From assembly GCF_001641265.1 (NCBI RefSeq), contig NW_020167537.1, positions 620,001 through 684,000 of the forward strand: 64,000 nucleotides of DNA. Direction: 5' to 3'. Under the pieces are notes generated by a model. That model had not been told where the DNA came from and did no database searches. It was given only the letters and a program-made list of their open reading frames with translations. Below are positions 21,767 to 32,576 of the stretch, piece after piece. The stretch's first letter is position 1, and each line of letters starts with the position of its first letter. The DNA comes from Pseudogymnoascus destructans. Lineage: Eukaryota > Ascomycota > Leotiomycetes > Thelebolales > Thelebolaceae. The translations under genes and the position numbers were made by a program.

Positions 21767-22610
21767 GGCGTATGGGAGAGGGGCATTTAGGCATGAGGGT
21801 GTAAGAGAGAGATACACGACTACAGATAGAGTCGGAGCTGCACAACAGCAGTGGACAGAGCGATTTTGCGACCAAACGGGCGGCAATAGAGGTATGGTAA
21901 TGATACTGTAGTTATAGCGAAAACTATGGTGCCGGCATCGCTGCACCCAGTACGTTGGGGTTGTCGTTGCTGCGATAGCATGGCGAGAGCATAAGGCATG
22001 CATTTGGTATCATTTATATACAGACCGAGCCTATAATCATTGACCAGTCACCTCGAACTCATTTTTATAAGAAGCTCCCGGCACCCACATTCATCTTTCG
22101 TGACTCCAAGATGGTTGAACCCGGCCGCTAACTGTTATTGGCTACCTACCGCCTCTATCGTACCTCAAATCGTCGACATAGTCCACGTATCTCACTAACT
22201 CTCACCCTGTCCGGAATATCCTCCTGGTAGGCTCTGGATTCTGTGCTTTGTATGCGCAAAAAGCTCACTCTCGAGTGGGCAGACAACCCAAATAGGATCC
22301 AAATTAGCCCTTACCCGAAGGCTAGTTTAAAACGATATATGAAAGCATTCACGCCCAACAACGAGCCGATGATGGGAATAGTAGGGTCGAACTGTTGAGC
22401 ACAAATTTGGAGTTTGGCGACTTAATTGAGTAAACTACGCCTACGAAGCCATATATATACCGCCTAGCGGTATACAGACCTACAAACTGTGTAGGGGTAA
22501 TGTGCCAAGTCACGTGCGTCCCATCTCTAAAACTGGGCTCTTCATATCAAAATTTGCTACACCAATTATTCGCATTTTTCGTTCAATTACAAGCAAGCAC
22601 GAAAACAGTC
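21767..22610. other. Intergenic between ATM1 and permease
   Basis: No gene seen. The half near 22610 presumably held the promoter of the permease. Confidence 0.5.
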
Positions 22611-24480
22611 ATGAAAGATGACCCCCGACCTAAGATGGATGAATTGCACCCTATAACCAAAGAAGGCATTGCTGCTGCTAGTTCCAGGCCACACGCGCCC
22701 AGCCAGCCCGAAAAGCTTGGCCAATATCCTGCTACCCCGCACTCTTCAACGTCTTTGTCTGAGGATAAAGATGATCTGGATTTGCAGAAACTAGGCTACA
22801 AGTCAGTTCTTGCACGTGGCTGGGGTTCCTTTGATAACTTTGCATGCTCCTTTTCGGCGTTGTACTGCATAGGCGGCATCAGGGTATTATTTTACATTGC
22901 TCTCAGCAATGGTGGGACAGCTGCCTTGTAGGTCGACACCTATCTTACCCCGCTTGGTCTAGAATATACTGACAAATTTTGCGAAAAGATGGAGCTCATG
23001 GATATCAGGAAGTATATTATCCATTATTACTTCTGCCACGCTCGCGGAGGCTTGCTCTGCGTACCCAGCCGCTGGATCCATCTATTACTGGGCATTCCAG
23101 TCCTGGGGAGGTGGAAAGCTAGGGAGATTTATGTCTTTCATGGTAGCAGCTTGGACTCTTGTAGCTTGGACAGCCTTCCTTGCAGCGGACTCTTTTGGTG
23201 TTGCTAACTATCTAGTGTCTGAGGTGGTTGTGTTCAATCCTAATACGACCTTCCCCCATGACACCTCGGATGTGAAAGCAAGGGCGGTGGCATGGGCCTT
23301 CTCGCTACTTTTCCTAGCCATCGCAACTTTAATGAACTTTCTACCTCCGCGCTCCTATGCATGGGTCTTCCGTGCTGGCGTGATAGTCATCGCGATTGAT
23401 ATTTTTCTCAACTTCATTTGGTTGCCAATGGGGGTTTCCAAGACATACGGATTCCAGTCAGCCGAATTCGTCTTCACTTCAACCTACAATGGAGGTCACA
23501 CCAGCCCCGTCCTTAATTGGGTCTTGTCTTGGTTTCTTGTCTCTAGCTGCCTTGTTGGGGAAGATGCTTCAGGCCATGTCGCTGAGGAGACTGTCTCCGC
23601 GAAGAAAGTGGCCGCAAATGGGGTTTTTTGGGCTACAGTGGCATCGGCGATCTGCGGATTTCCAATCATTCTCGTCTTCCTTTTCTGCATGCCTCCTATC
23701 GATACATTTTACGACACCGCGGCTCCTCAGCCATTCATCAACATGTACGCCCTAGCCTTAGGTCCGCGTGCACACGTTGTCGCCACGATTATCTCCATGA
23801 TTGGAGCCATTCTCAATACGTCTATTTCCATTGTTACAGCCCCCCGACCTGTTTTTGCAATTGCTCGAGACTCCATCTTTCCATTCAGCGAGTCGCTTTG
23901 CAGAGTCTCGAAAAGCAAACAGCCACACAATGCTGTCATTTTCATCGCAACCATTGCCGCTCTCCTATTGTGCACCCAGCTGCCGTCGCAGGTAGCCTTC
24001 ATGAGCTTGACTTCAACATCGGCAGCAGGCTCCATTGCTGCGTATGGCCTTGTCGGCTTTTTGCGCGCCTTCATTACAAGGAAAAACATTCAAGCCAAGC
24101 GTTTTCCATCTCGGCCGATTCGGAGTTATGATGGCTGTGATTACATTCATCTGGAACGGCTTTGCATTTGCTGTCCTTTGCGCCCCTCAGTATGGCAACA
24201 GCTCCATAAATGCAGATGCAGGCTTATTCAACTATGCCATTGTTATCATGGCTGGCGTTACAGTCATCGGCCTGGAACAGTGGTGGCGAAAGTCCAGCCG
24301 CGTATGGTTTCACAATATCAAGGATATCGATAATCGTCGTGACCAAACTTTTCGCTTCACTCAAGGTTGGAGTAAGCAACATGCGCCACTTCACGCGAGA
24401 GGAAGCAAGTTGCGCCAACTCACGATTTTGAGAGTAAGTACTAGCCAATAGTAATTTGTATGTAAAGGTACATAATCTGC

Positions 24481-26596
24481 CTACTCTATTGAATTATCAC
24501 TTTGACTCCCACGCTCGCTCCCATCCTCACTCCCACGCTCGCTCCCACACTCGCCCGCAATCTCATACTCCTCCTCGCCCTCACTTTCAGAGGCTTCCGG
24601 GTCAGGAATTGGGTCCTCCCACTCTAGAGGAATTGGGAGGCTGGCATTAGTGTAGAATGCCACCCTCTTTTTCCGGAGGCGTTCCTGCTTCCGGGCCTCA
24701 ATTCCAGCTCTACGGAGCTGTTTGCGGGCCCGGTTGATAGCCTGGCGGGCTATCCGGGCTTCTTTGGCCTGGAGCTTCTGGGCTAAACAATCAGCTTTTT
24801 CAGCCCGAAGCTCGTGGGCTCGGTCAGCAGAGAGCTCGCCTCCAAATTGAAGGCGGGCCCTACTTCGGCTTGCCCGCTTTTTGGACTCCTCGACCTGCCG
24901 CCGTACAGTACGCAGGTCAAGCTCCTGGAGTTGGCCGGCTACTACTACCTCTTCAGTGCCGGTAAGCCAATTCCTGTAGCTCTGCCCCTCGGAACCCGCT
25001 GTTTCCAGTGCTGTAGCCCCTCTTCTACCCCCCTAAAAGTCGTGGGTTTAGGTGTAGAAACTCGGATTGGTAGAGTAGGTATAGGCGTAGGCTATAGTAG
25101 GCTGCGAGTACGTACGTAGTTTTGCAAGAGCTACAGCACAGCTAACCGGCCAAATACCAGCTTTCTGAAAAGCGGATATTATAGTAGACTCCTTAAAGGT
25201 CTGCTTCCCGCATGTGAGTGAGATCCCGCATAAAGGACTGGAGGTCATAGGTAATATCCATATGCCTTATAGCTGCAAGCACAGCTTCTTGGCTGTAAAA
25301 CGTGTGTAAGATGTGATGGGAAGGTATATATGATAATGTTGTGTTCTTCAGCTGCAATGATAAAATCATCGCTTGTATGGCTAACATGAGAGTCAAGCAG
25401 TAGAACCTTCAGCTCTCCATTATTATATTGAGCTGTATGCTGCGCAAAGTGCTGTAGCCACCGGAGAGCAAGCTGGCTATTAGTAAATCCAGAGTCGGAG
25501 AGCAAGAAGAGCTCTGTGCCTTCAAGGTTGGTGTGGTACCAAGAATCCATATGAATTTTGCCCAGAATAATAAGTACAGGCGGTATGACTTTTCCAACAG
25601 CAGACACAGCCTCAAGGATAGTAATAGATGTACGATTTTCAGGGCTTGGGGTGTAGAGCTCTTTTGCTACTAGCGGTACAATTACCCGCTCACCACCTGG
25701 GATTCCTACCCGGAAGCCAGTTGCATATTCCAAATTGACTCTGGCTGTATACTACGCCATAGTACAAACTAGGTAGTCGCGAAACCAAGTAGTAACAGTA
25801 GGCTCGTCTTGAGCCTTCGTACGCTGCTGCGCAATTGGCTTTGTAGTAATAAAGTGGTATTCTTGAAGCTCATTTTTAATAAATTTTGTAAGCCAACTCT
25901 GTGATGGCGGGGGCTGTGGGCTCCGGAGTTTGCAGACTGCGGCAAATATCATATTCCTAGTAGCTCCAAGCCCTAGGTAATACTGCTCAAGTGTAAGGAC
26001 ACAGGGCACCCAGCTCACAGTAATAGCATATGAGAGTGCGAGTCGGAGGCTAAACGGATGCTATCCTATAGGTCTACTACGAAGGATACAAAAAAGATGA
26101 AGGGGGAACCCCGTTGAGTCTGTTTCCTTAAGTACCCGAAACGGGCCCGACTCGGTTATCCCAACCCTAGCCCTGAACCTTCCACTGCAACAGGTCTGCA
26201 TCGACCCTGAACCCTACACCCTTACCGTCCCCCACTATAGTGTAACTCGCTATGTCTTCCTCTACTGGTTCGAAACCCCACCGAGTCAGATTCCATGCTT
26301 GTAGTGACCGTAACAGTTCTGAGACAGGTTCTTCGAGTATCTAGGTATGGAGGCATCCTTACATCAAGTATCCATTTCTTAAGAGCCTCAATTTGCGCAG
26401 TAGATAGCAGCTTATTCTTACCCCCGTGTTGGGGTAGCTGCTGTTGCTGAGCTTGCTGCTGCCGTCGAGCTGCTCGGGCAATACTCGACCGTATTGGCGA
26501 TCGCGCGACCTTGAAAAGTCGACTGGCAGTAGTCACAGATTCTGAGGGGTTCTCTGCTAGCCATTTACAGGCATTTGATAGTGGAGTCTCTTCCAT
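24481..26596 (-). pseudogene. Pogo-like transposase, broken
   Basis: N-terminal helix-turn-helix region at 26596-26330 (ACKWLAENPSESVTTASRLF, later TAQIEALKKWIL). Then a gap with foreign sequence and family C. Then 26018-25752 (SQSWLTKFIKNELQEYHF) and the DDE domain at 25733-25245 (GKIHMDSWYH, LLLDSHVSHTSDDF, HLTHVLQPRS). The catalytic region is followed by frameshifts. The 24663-24481 stretch is an acidic C-terminal tail. Stops and the insertion make it inactive. Confidence 0.8.
25992..26162 (-). repeat. Family C repeat, partial, inside the pogo-like element
   Basis: Reverse orientation, TGTAAGGACACAGGG... to the GACTCGG segment, about 170 bp of the 258-bp unit. It separates the N-terminal and central parts of the transposase. 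Confidence 0.75.
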
Positions 26597-26832
26597 TAAA
26601 TAAATTGGATTGAATTACTATATAAAATACTACGTGTGGCTATGGTAAAGGTTTTGTTACAGAGTAGCGGTAAACATATGCAAGTTGTGAGTTGGCGCAA
26701 CTTGCTTCCTCTCGCGTGAAGTGGCGCATGTTGCTTACTCCAACCTTGAGCGAAGCGAAAAGTTTGGTCACGACGATTACTACCTCAGAAGTTGAAGTTC
26801 ACCGAGAGGAATTTCTCTCAGCTTCGTCATAA

Positions 26833-27290
26833 TCCGTGGCGAATGTATAGCCTGGAACGGTAGGCTTTCGGAGGATAGCAATTACCAAAGATCGCTCATA
26901 TAGTAGGCTGGGAGGTATACGACGCGAGGTGGAATGTGCTAGGGAGAACCACAGTGGGATTGGATCTTGGGAAGGGGGATAGTTGGCAACTGTAAGTTTG
27001 GATATGAGCATGACGGGTGTTCGATGATTGCTTCGGCATGACTCGTTCTGAGAAATTACCGTTGAACTTGAACTCTTACCAGGCCGTGCTGGTCTACAAC
27101 ACTGGTTTGGGCAACATGGCATGCGTTCTTGTGATATCGAACGTACGTTCCATGCTGAAAATCACCATAGGAGGCCTTGCACGATCTAGTCCTCTCTGTG
27201 GATGTCATCTCTTTCGTGTGACACCCAAGATTCAGCCTTGGGGCGGCAAGGGGCTCAGATTCCACGCTATGCTTATTGGCATGACCGCTG
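26833..27290. other. Sequence after the permease, no gene seen
   Basis: No supported coding region or repeat; only short chance frames. Confidence 0.4.
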
Positions 27291-27733
27291 CCGTGCACTT
27301 TTTTACAGCTCCCGGTAGCATAACTCTCCTCCCTTCGAAAGAAGGATACAAACACAACACCGATGCTTCGAAGCTATAGTCTGATGTCTGTCCAAGCAGA
27401 CAATCGGGCATTCGCCGAGTTTGTTAATATGGTTCCTTGGATGCTATCTGAGGTATCCGCCCATTACTAATGCATAAATGCAAATGGCGAATAGTAGCAA
27501 TTGGTCACAGTGATCATGGTGACAGTAATGGCAATGGTTAGCCCTACTAGAATACCATGGGCACTGTGGAGACAGAAGAGCCTCAGGCGGCCAACTTGCA
27601 TGGGACACGGTGCAGCCCGATTGTCTGCTTGGACAGACATCAGACTATAGCTTCGAAGCATCGGTGTTGTGTTTGTATCCTTCTTTCGAAGGGAGGAGAG
27701 TTATGCTACCGGGAGCTGTAAGAACGTGCACGG
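27291..27733. repeat. Foldback: 117-bp inverted repeat around 205 bp
   Basis: The arms 27293-27409 and 27615-27731 are almost perfect inverse copies, including GAAGCATCGGTGTTGTG and the CTTGGACAGACATCAG region. The 205-bp spacer shows no coding signal. The right arm touches the truncated 5' end of the hAT copy. It could be the two ends of a non-autonomous element or a product of a rearrangement. Confidence 0.8.
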
Positions 27734-27799
27734 CGGCGGCGATATCATCAGCTTCACCGCTATGGATAGGCTCTTGAAGATGTACAACGTCAAGTACTT

Positions 27800-29421
27800 T
27801 AGATTTCTGTTGCCATTTATCATTGATCCAGTGTGCAAATCGCAGCGTAGTCTGTATAATTCCGTGCAGACCATGCATCTGTCGTTATTGATATCCGGCC
27901 AAGTACCTCAACAATTAGCAATTGTAACGGGCGATATGGGTATTACAGGAGCTGTCTTTACCTGTACAAGGGATAACGCCTCAGCTAATACTGTTATGCT
28001 TGCGGAATATGAGAAAATAGCCAGAGACCAGGAAGTTACAACACAACAACCCTGGACGTTTAGAGTCAAGGAAGGAGATGTACGATGCATAGCCCATATT
28101 ATCAATATTGCTGTTCAAGATGCTCTTAAGACTTTAAAAGCAGCCCCTGCTGAGCAAGTTAAGAGTTATCGGTGTGAGCAGGTAGCTGCGCAGATTCCAG
28201 TAAGCTTCGATAGTAATATTGAAGTTAAGAATACTCTTGGTAAGCTACGAAGACATATCTATGTATTCAGAAATTGAAGGCAATGGGAAGATGCTCTTCA
28301 AAAGCAGACTATAGCAGCTGGTCTTAAGAAGCTACAACTATCACTCGATATGCCAGTCCGGTGGAACTCAACATACGAAATGGTTTCAACAGCTATTAAG
28401 CTACAGACACCAATTACAGCGATCTGTGCTACTCAGAAAATGGATCTAAGTATGAGAGATATTGCTCCTACACCAGAGGATTGGATAACGCTCCACGCTC
28501 TTCAGAATTTCTTCTTTATATTTGTTAAGCCGTCGCAAAAGCTACAAGCAAGCTTATATCCAACGCTCAACTTCGCAATTCCTCAGTATCTAAAGATGAT
28601 AAAGAAGCTTGAGGCTTTACAGAAGGAAGTTGGTATATTGTCAACGATCGGCCTAGCTTGTATCGCTGCTCATAAGAAGCTTAATGAGTACTATACGCTT
28701 GCTACGAATCAACGATGGAGTCATTCAGGGGTAGCTACAATTTGCGATCCACGTATGAATCTTAACATATTCAACAGACTTTGGCCAAGCAGTACTGAAG
28801 AAGTCAAATGGAATAGGGTTAAGCAGCAGTTCCACGACGTCTTTATTCAATATAGAGACCGCCAATACTATCTTGAAGAAGAGAAAAGGGAACTGAGGCT
28901 GATTTACCACAATTACCTACAGAACCTGACTCCAACGACGATTTATATCTCTCTCATAGTATTTACCAAGAACCAGAATGGAAGCGCTGGCTTGTTGAGC
29001 CCCGGCCAGGTCCAGCAACAGATATCCGCAAAGCAATATCAATATCCAATTATAGCTGCAATTGCTCGAGACCATTTGGCAATTCCTGCAACATCAGCTC
29101 CATCAGAACGGGTCTTTAGTAATGGAGCTGATATTCCTACGAAGAAAAGGAACAGGCTCTCTCCTGAAACGCTTCGATATTTACTCTGTTTACGAGATTG
29201 GGGTCATATACTAGAGGTTGAAGAAAGTGAAGCCGAAGACGCTGATGACGAGGGGGAAGAGTAGTTATATAAGTTATTTTATCTATTCTATTTTTATATT
29301 TTAAGCCTCATTATCCTGAAGATCCGGATATAACCCGTATCTATCCGTCAGACCTCAGACGGATCATGATCTTACCCGTGAGGGCTCAGGATCAGATCCG
29401 GATACGATCCGCCGAACACTG
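27800..29421 (+). mobile_element. hAT transposon, 5'-truncated copy with broken transposase
   Basis: The transposase is readable from about 27830 to 29264 and the element ends at 29421 with the inverse of CAGTGTTCGG, matching the fragment at 1188. It contains CTRDNASANTVML, VRCIAHIINIAVQDAL, DMPVRWNSTYEMVS and the dimerisation domain IPATSAPSERVFSNG. Lesions: a TGA near 28275, two compensating frame changes between about 28930 and 29030, and a short deletion at 29027 relative to the copy at 1588-1610. The 5' terminus and BED finger are missing. Confidence 0.88.
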
Positions 29422-29447
29422 TACATCGTTGCTCATTTACTGCTTAT

Positions 29448-29765
29448 TTACTGCCCATTTTTAATCAAATCCGCGATCTTCTCAGCTAGGGCGTCTATAA
29501 TAGTCATCAATGCAAAACGTAGAAAGACAAAGACAGGAAAACTCACAAATTGTGCTCTGAGGGTGCCCTGGGGGTAGGACGGAAACGCACTTGCGTCAAC
29601 GACACGCACTCCCTTAACACCATAAACCCGTGCATGACTGTCAACAACAGCCATACTATCGTTCGATGGACCCATCTTACAGGTGGGGCTGGCATGCTAC
29701 AGGGTCTGGAGACTGCCTTTGATAGCCTTTTTGATCCTATTAGAATTGCCACGTTTGCTTAATCA
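29448..29765 (-). pseudogene. GMC oxidoreductase, C-terminal fragment
   Basis: The minus strand reads HASPTCKMGPSNDSMAVVDS, then VKGVRVVDASAFPSYPQGT and, after a probable intron (about 29502-29553), ALAEKIADLIKNGQ and a stop. This is the C-terminal substrate/FAD domain of glucose-methanol-choline oxidoreductases. A TAG just before HASP and an off-phase splice junction show decay. The N-terminal FAD domain is absent. Confidence 0.8.
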
Positions 29766-29822
29766 TCATCGTTTCTCGGACCACCCCACTTACTTGAACT
29801 TTAACATCGCCCTAAACTGTCG

Positions 29823-30150
29823 CAGATGAACTCGAGCGGTGGGTGGCTGAAGAAGATGTTGATGGCTTCAATCTTGGCTATGTGACTACACCGGTGACAT
29901 TCAAAGATATGGTAGACCTGTTAGTCCCTGAGTTACGTAACTTAGACGTAGCATCTATCCGCAGGAGTCAAACTATGGATTGAGGGCCCGAGAGAAGGTT
30001 TATAGGTCGGGACAGGCTCATTTGAGGAGTGATCATACGGGAAGCGCATACAAGTATGACGTGTTCAAAGAAGATCCGCCGTACGTTAAGGACGCATCAG
30101 AGAAGGCGGGGCTCAATGGAAGTGGTAAGGGTCAATCTAAAGCAGTATAG
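29823..30150 (+). pseudogene. Luciferase-like FMN monooxygenase, C-terminal fragment
   Basis: The plus strand reads ADELERWVAEEDVDGFNLGY, TPVTFKDMVDLLVPELR, then after one frame change REKVYRSGQAHLRSDHTGSA to a stop at 30150. This resembles the C-terminus of NtaA/SnaA/DszA-type flavin-dependent monooxygenases common in fungi. The rest of the gene is missing. Confidence 0.65.
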
Positions 30151-30714
30151 GACGCGCAATGATAACCATAAAATATGCACTGCAATATTTGACTCCAAAC
30201 CTTCCAGAACAGACTCTAGCAAACAGAGGGGGTGTAGCCCCAAACTCGAAATTAACCATTCTCCATACGATGAGAGATGAGTGGGAGTTGTCCTAGTAGG
30301 AGGACAAACACGGCAGATAGCTCTTCAGACTCAGTGCGAGGCAGGCCAGGCAAAGGAACACTAGCCACCCACAGCACAGTTATAAGAAGCATATAAATCC
30401 CTACAGCAGCTATAACGAAAATGCATCGAAACGCACATATCTTATACTCAATAATAAGTATGTCGATGTGTTGAGGATAATTTCTTCGAAGGATTTAGTC
30501 ATGTGGCTGCTAATTTGGATATTTTCGAAAGGCTGGACATCCATGGCAGGACTTGAATAAATGGGTGGCGCGTATACTGCTACGTTCTCGTCGGCTAGAC
30601 ATTGTTAGTATTAAATAAAAGTTCTGTTTCCATGATGTAAGACTACCTTGAGGAGGGATTTCATATTTGCTAAAGAACGCTCGCCATCTCTCGACAGCAC
30701 CAGAACGTAGCGAC
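30151..30714. other. Degenerate spacer, possible membrane-protein remnant
   Basis: The minus strand of about 30290-30420 has one hydrophobic stretch (FVIAAVGIYMLLITVLWVAS) that could be a lost transmembrane segment. Nothing firm. Confidence 0.25.
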
Positions 30715-31080
30715 GGGTGTTAACTGGGACCCAAACTTCGATCCCACTGGTAAGTCTGTAGCTGTCATAGGAAATGGAGCTAGTGGCATTCAAGTTGTCC
30801 CAGAGCTGCAGAAAGTCGTCAAGCACCTCGATCACTATGGGCGGTCACGGACGTGGATTGCAGACGCCCATTAAGCGGTTTACAAAAGACGGTATTGAGA
30901 CCGCAGATGGAGTTAGTTCATCGCCCCCGTGGATGCCGTAATCTGCTCGACTGGCGCTAATCGCTAATATTGATTATTCCACACCATTCCCTATCGTATC
31001 TGATGGGGTAGATCTGAGCTCCGCATGGAAGCTCGAGGGCAAGTATGGCTCCTCTATGAGAGTCCTCGGTGGCGCTTGAT
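30715..31080 (+). pseudogene. Baeyer-Villiger-type flavin monooxygenase, fragment
   Basis: The plus strand carries NWDPNFDPTGKSVAVIGNGA followed by SGIQVVPELQ, a Rossmann NADPH-binding motif, and further on DAVICSTGAN, then PFPIVSDGVDLSSAWKLEGK. These are in the right order for a fungal Baeyer-Villiger/FMO-like enzyme, with frameshifts near 30870. Both ends are missing. Confidence 0.7.
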
Positions 31081-31779
31081 TGGCTATCGATGCTTTTAGA
31101 GAAGCCTTCGGAGGCTGAGGATTGAGAGTTTCGCCGCCGTCGGGGGCTACGACGTCTACCAATAAAACGACCCCCTCTACTCCTCTACTCCATCCCTGCT
31201 ATGGCTGCAGCTGGCACGGACTCCATTTAATTCTACTTACAATATACATATTATCATACTGCTTTGCCCACATAAACTCTCGTACTATACAAGTACACCC
31301 AACCCAAAACAGCATCTCCCTCGGAACCCCTACCGCGTCTTCGGCCCTTCTAGCGCGCTCAATAGGGGATGGCGAGCCACGGCGAAGCAGGGGGAAGCGG
31401 GCAGGGGACGGAGGGGACGGGTGGATAGATATCCGTTCGGTATGGGGGGGATTTTGTTTGGCGATGCTGGTGATGGCGGCGTCGATTTACCCACAACTCC
31501 GCATAAAGCAGGTGGACAGTGTGGTGTGGGCAGGTGGGCAGCCCCGTGGGTATGCGTGGCAATCGTGCCATGGAGTGCGTGCAGGGGACAGCAATCAGGG
31601 AAGGGACAAGGGGCAGGACAGGGTCAGAACACGAACCAGAGACGTTGGTGAGGGGGGGGTTTTAGTGGTTTTCTCAACGTTCATCTTCTTGCTCCCTCCC
31701 ACTGTTGCATCGGTGCTCTTCTTTCGTCTTCATCTCTGCCCTCACCTCACCCGCCTCACCCATCACCACCTCCCCAACC
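31081..31779. other. Intergenic, upstream of the small conserved gene
   Basis: No supported gene. Open frames here are interrupted or lie in low-complexity G-rich sequence (31380-31660). Likely promoter of the gene at 31780. Confidence 0.4.
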
Positions 31780-32214
31780 ATGGGCCTCATCAACCGCATC
31801 CAAGCCAAGCTCGAGCTCTTCCGCCTCGAGCAGCGCTACACCAACCGCAAGAACCGCCGCACCGCATTCAGCTCCGACGCCATCTACGTCGACGGCGAGT
31901 ACGTCTACGCCTCCTCCAACACCACCGGCTCCAGCAGCCGCAGCGACCAGAGCATGGGCAGCGCGGCCACCCGCTCCGCCACCCCCAGCACCGCCTTCGA
32001 CAGCGCCAGCGCCACCGCCAAGGCCGCGAAGCGTCGATCCATGATGGTGTTCTCGGGCGAGAGCGCGGCGGATATAGAGACAAGGGTTGAGGCGGGGAAT
32101 GAGATGGGGGCGCCGCAGAGGAGGTGGAGCAGGAATTGGGGGAAAAATAGGGCGGAGGAGAAGAGGAGGAGTATGGCTGTTGTGAGGGAGGCGAGGTGGG
32201 AGGATGGACAGTGA
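31780..32214 (+). CDS. Small conserved fungal protein, unknown function
   Basis: 144 residues. The start is chosen at the ATG in ACCATGGGC, which has a strong fungal context, rather than an earlier ATG at about 31705. The N-terminus MGLINRIQAKLELFRLEQRY and the segment AFSSDAIYVDGEYVY look conserved. The rest is Ser/Thr/Ala-rich and basic. No signal peptide or membrane segment. Single exon, third-position GC rich, typical of a working gene. Function unknown to me. Confidence 0.75.
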   Translation: MGLINRIQAKLELFRLEQRYTNRKNRRTAFSSDAIYVDGEYVYASSNTTGSSSRSDQSMGSAATRSATPSTAFDSASATAKAAKRRSMMVFSGESAADIETRVEAGNEMGAPQRRWSRNWGKNRAEEKRRSMAVVREARWEDGQ

Positions 32215-32576
32215 GAGACGGCTGTATGTTAGGGTCGGCGAGGATTATGCGTTACGCGTTACGACTTATGATGAAGGGGGATTTATATCACGATTTTTTG
32301 TATATGGTAGCGGTGAAGGCTGGGATGCCCCTTCTTGGACGCCTCTTGTCCGTTTCTTTCGTATTTCTTAGGGATTGGAGTATTTATGGGGGAGCCGGCT
32401 GATAGGACTGGGCGAGAAGAGTAACAATGCAAAAGCGATTACTCTGCAGCCGTGTCTTGACGAGCGTGAATTATATGCCATCGCATCGATGGTCTGGTTA
32501 CTGGACATCATTTGGAATTTTTCGTATATTCGTCTATGAAGGCATTTAATGGGCATCGACAGTATTCCACTTCCAT
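32215..32576. other. Convergent intergenic region
   Basis: The 3' flanks of the small gene and of the methyltransferase meet here; no gene seen. Confidence 0.5.

Larger units (their letters stand above)
24333..26777 (-). mobile_element. Pogo-like (Tc1/mariner superfamily) transposon, defective
   Basis: 2445 bp, bounded by TA on both sides (24331-24332 and 26778-26779). The terminal inverted repeats start ATCGTCGTGACC and are nearly identical over about 90 bp (24333-24422 against the inverse of 26688-26777). TA target duplication plus a DDE-type transposase is the signature of the pogo/Fot1 group. The element is itself interrupted by a family C repeat at 25992. Confidence 0.9.
22611..26832 (+). 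pseudogene. Amino-acid/choline/GABA-type permease (APC superfamily), disrupted
   Basis: Exon 1 is 22611-22927, intron 22928-22988 (61 bp), exon 2 from 22989. The protein begins with a hydrophilic tail, then LGYKSVLARGWGSFDNFACS, GGTAALWSSW, the motif ACSAYPAAGSIYYWAFQSWG and further membrane helices, and DASGHVAEET, all typical of fungal GABA/choline/polyamine permeases of the APC family. Near 24081-24090 the frame slips by one base before VFHLGRFGVMMAV. The last 17 codons are cut off by a pogo-like element at 24333-26777. Skipping the element and one TA returns the frame to a natural stop at 26830-26832. Two lesions, so not functional as a full-length transporter. Confidence 0.88.

Noticed and set aside
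31122..32090. Long plus-strand frame of about 320 codons
   Set aside because: It overlaps the better-supported gene at 31780-32214 in another frame and is otherwise low complexity.
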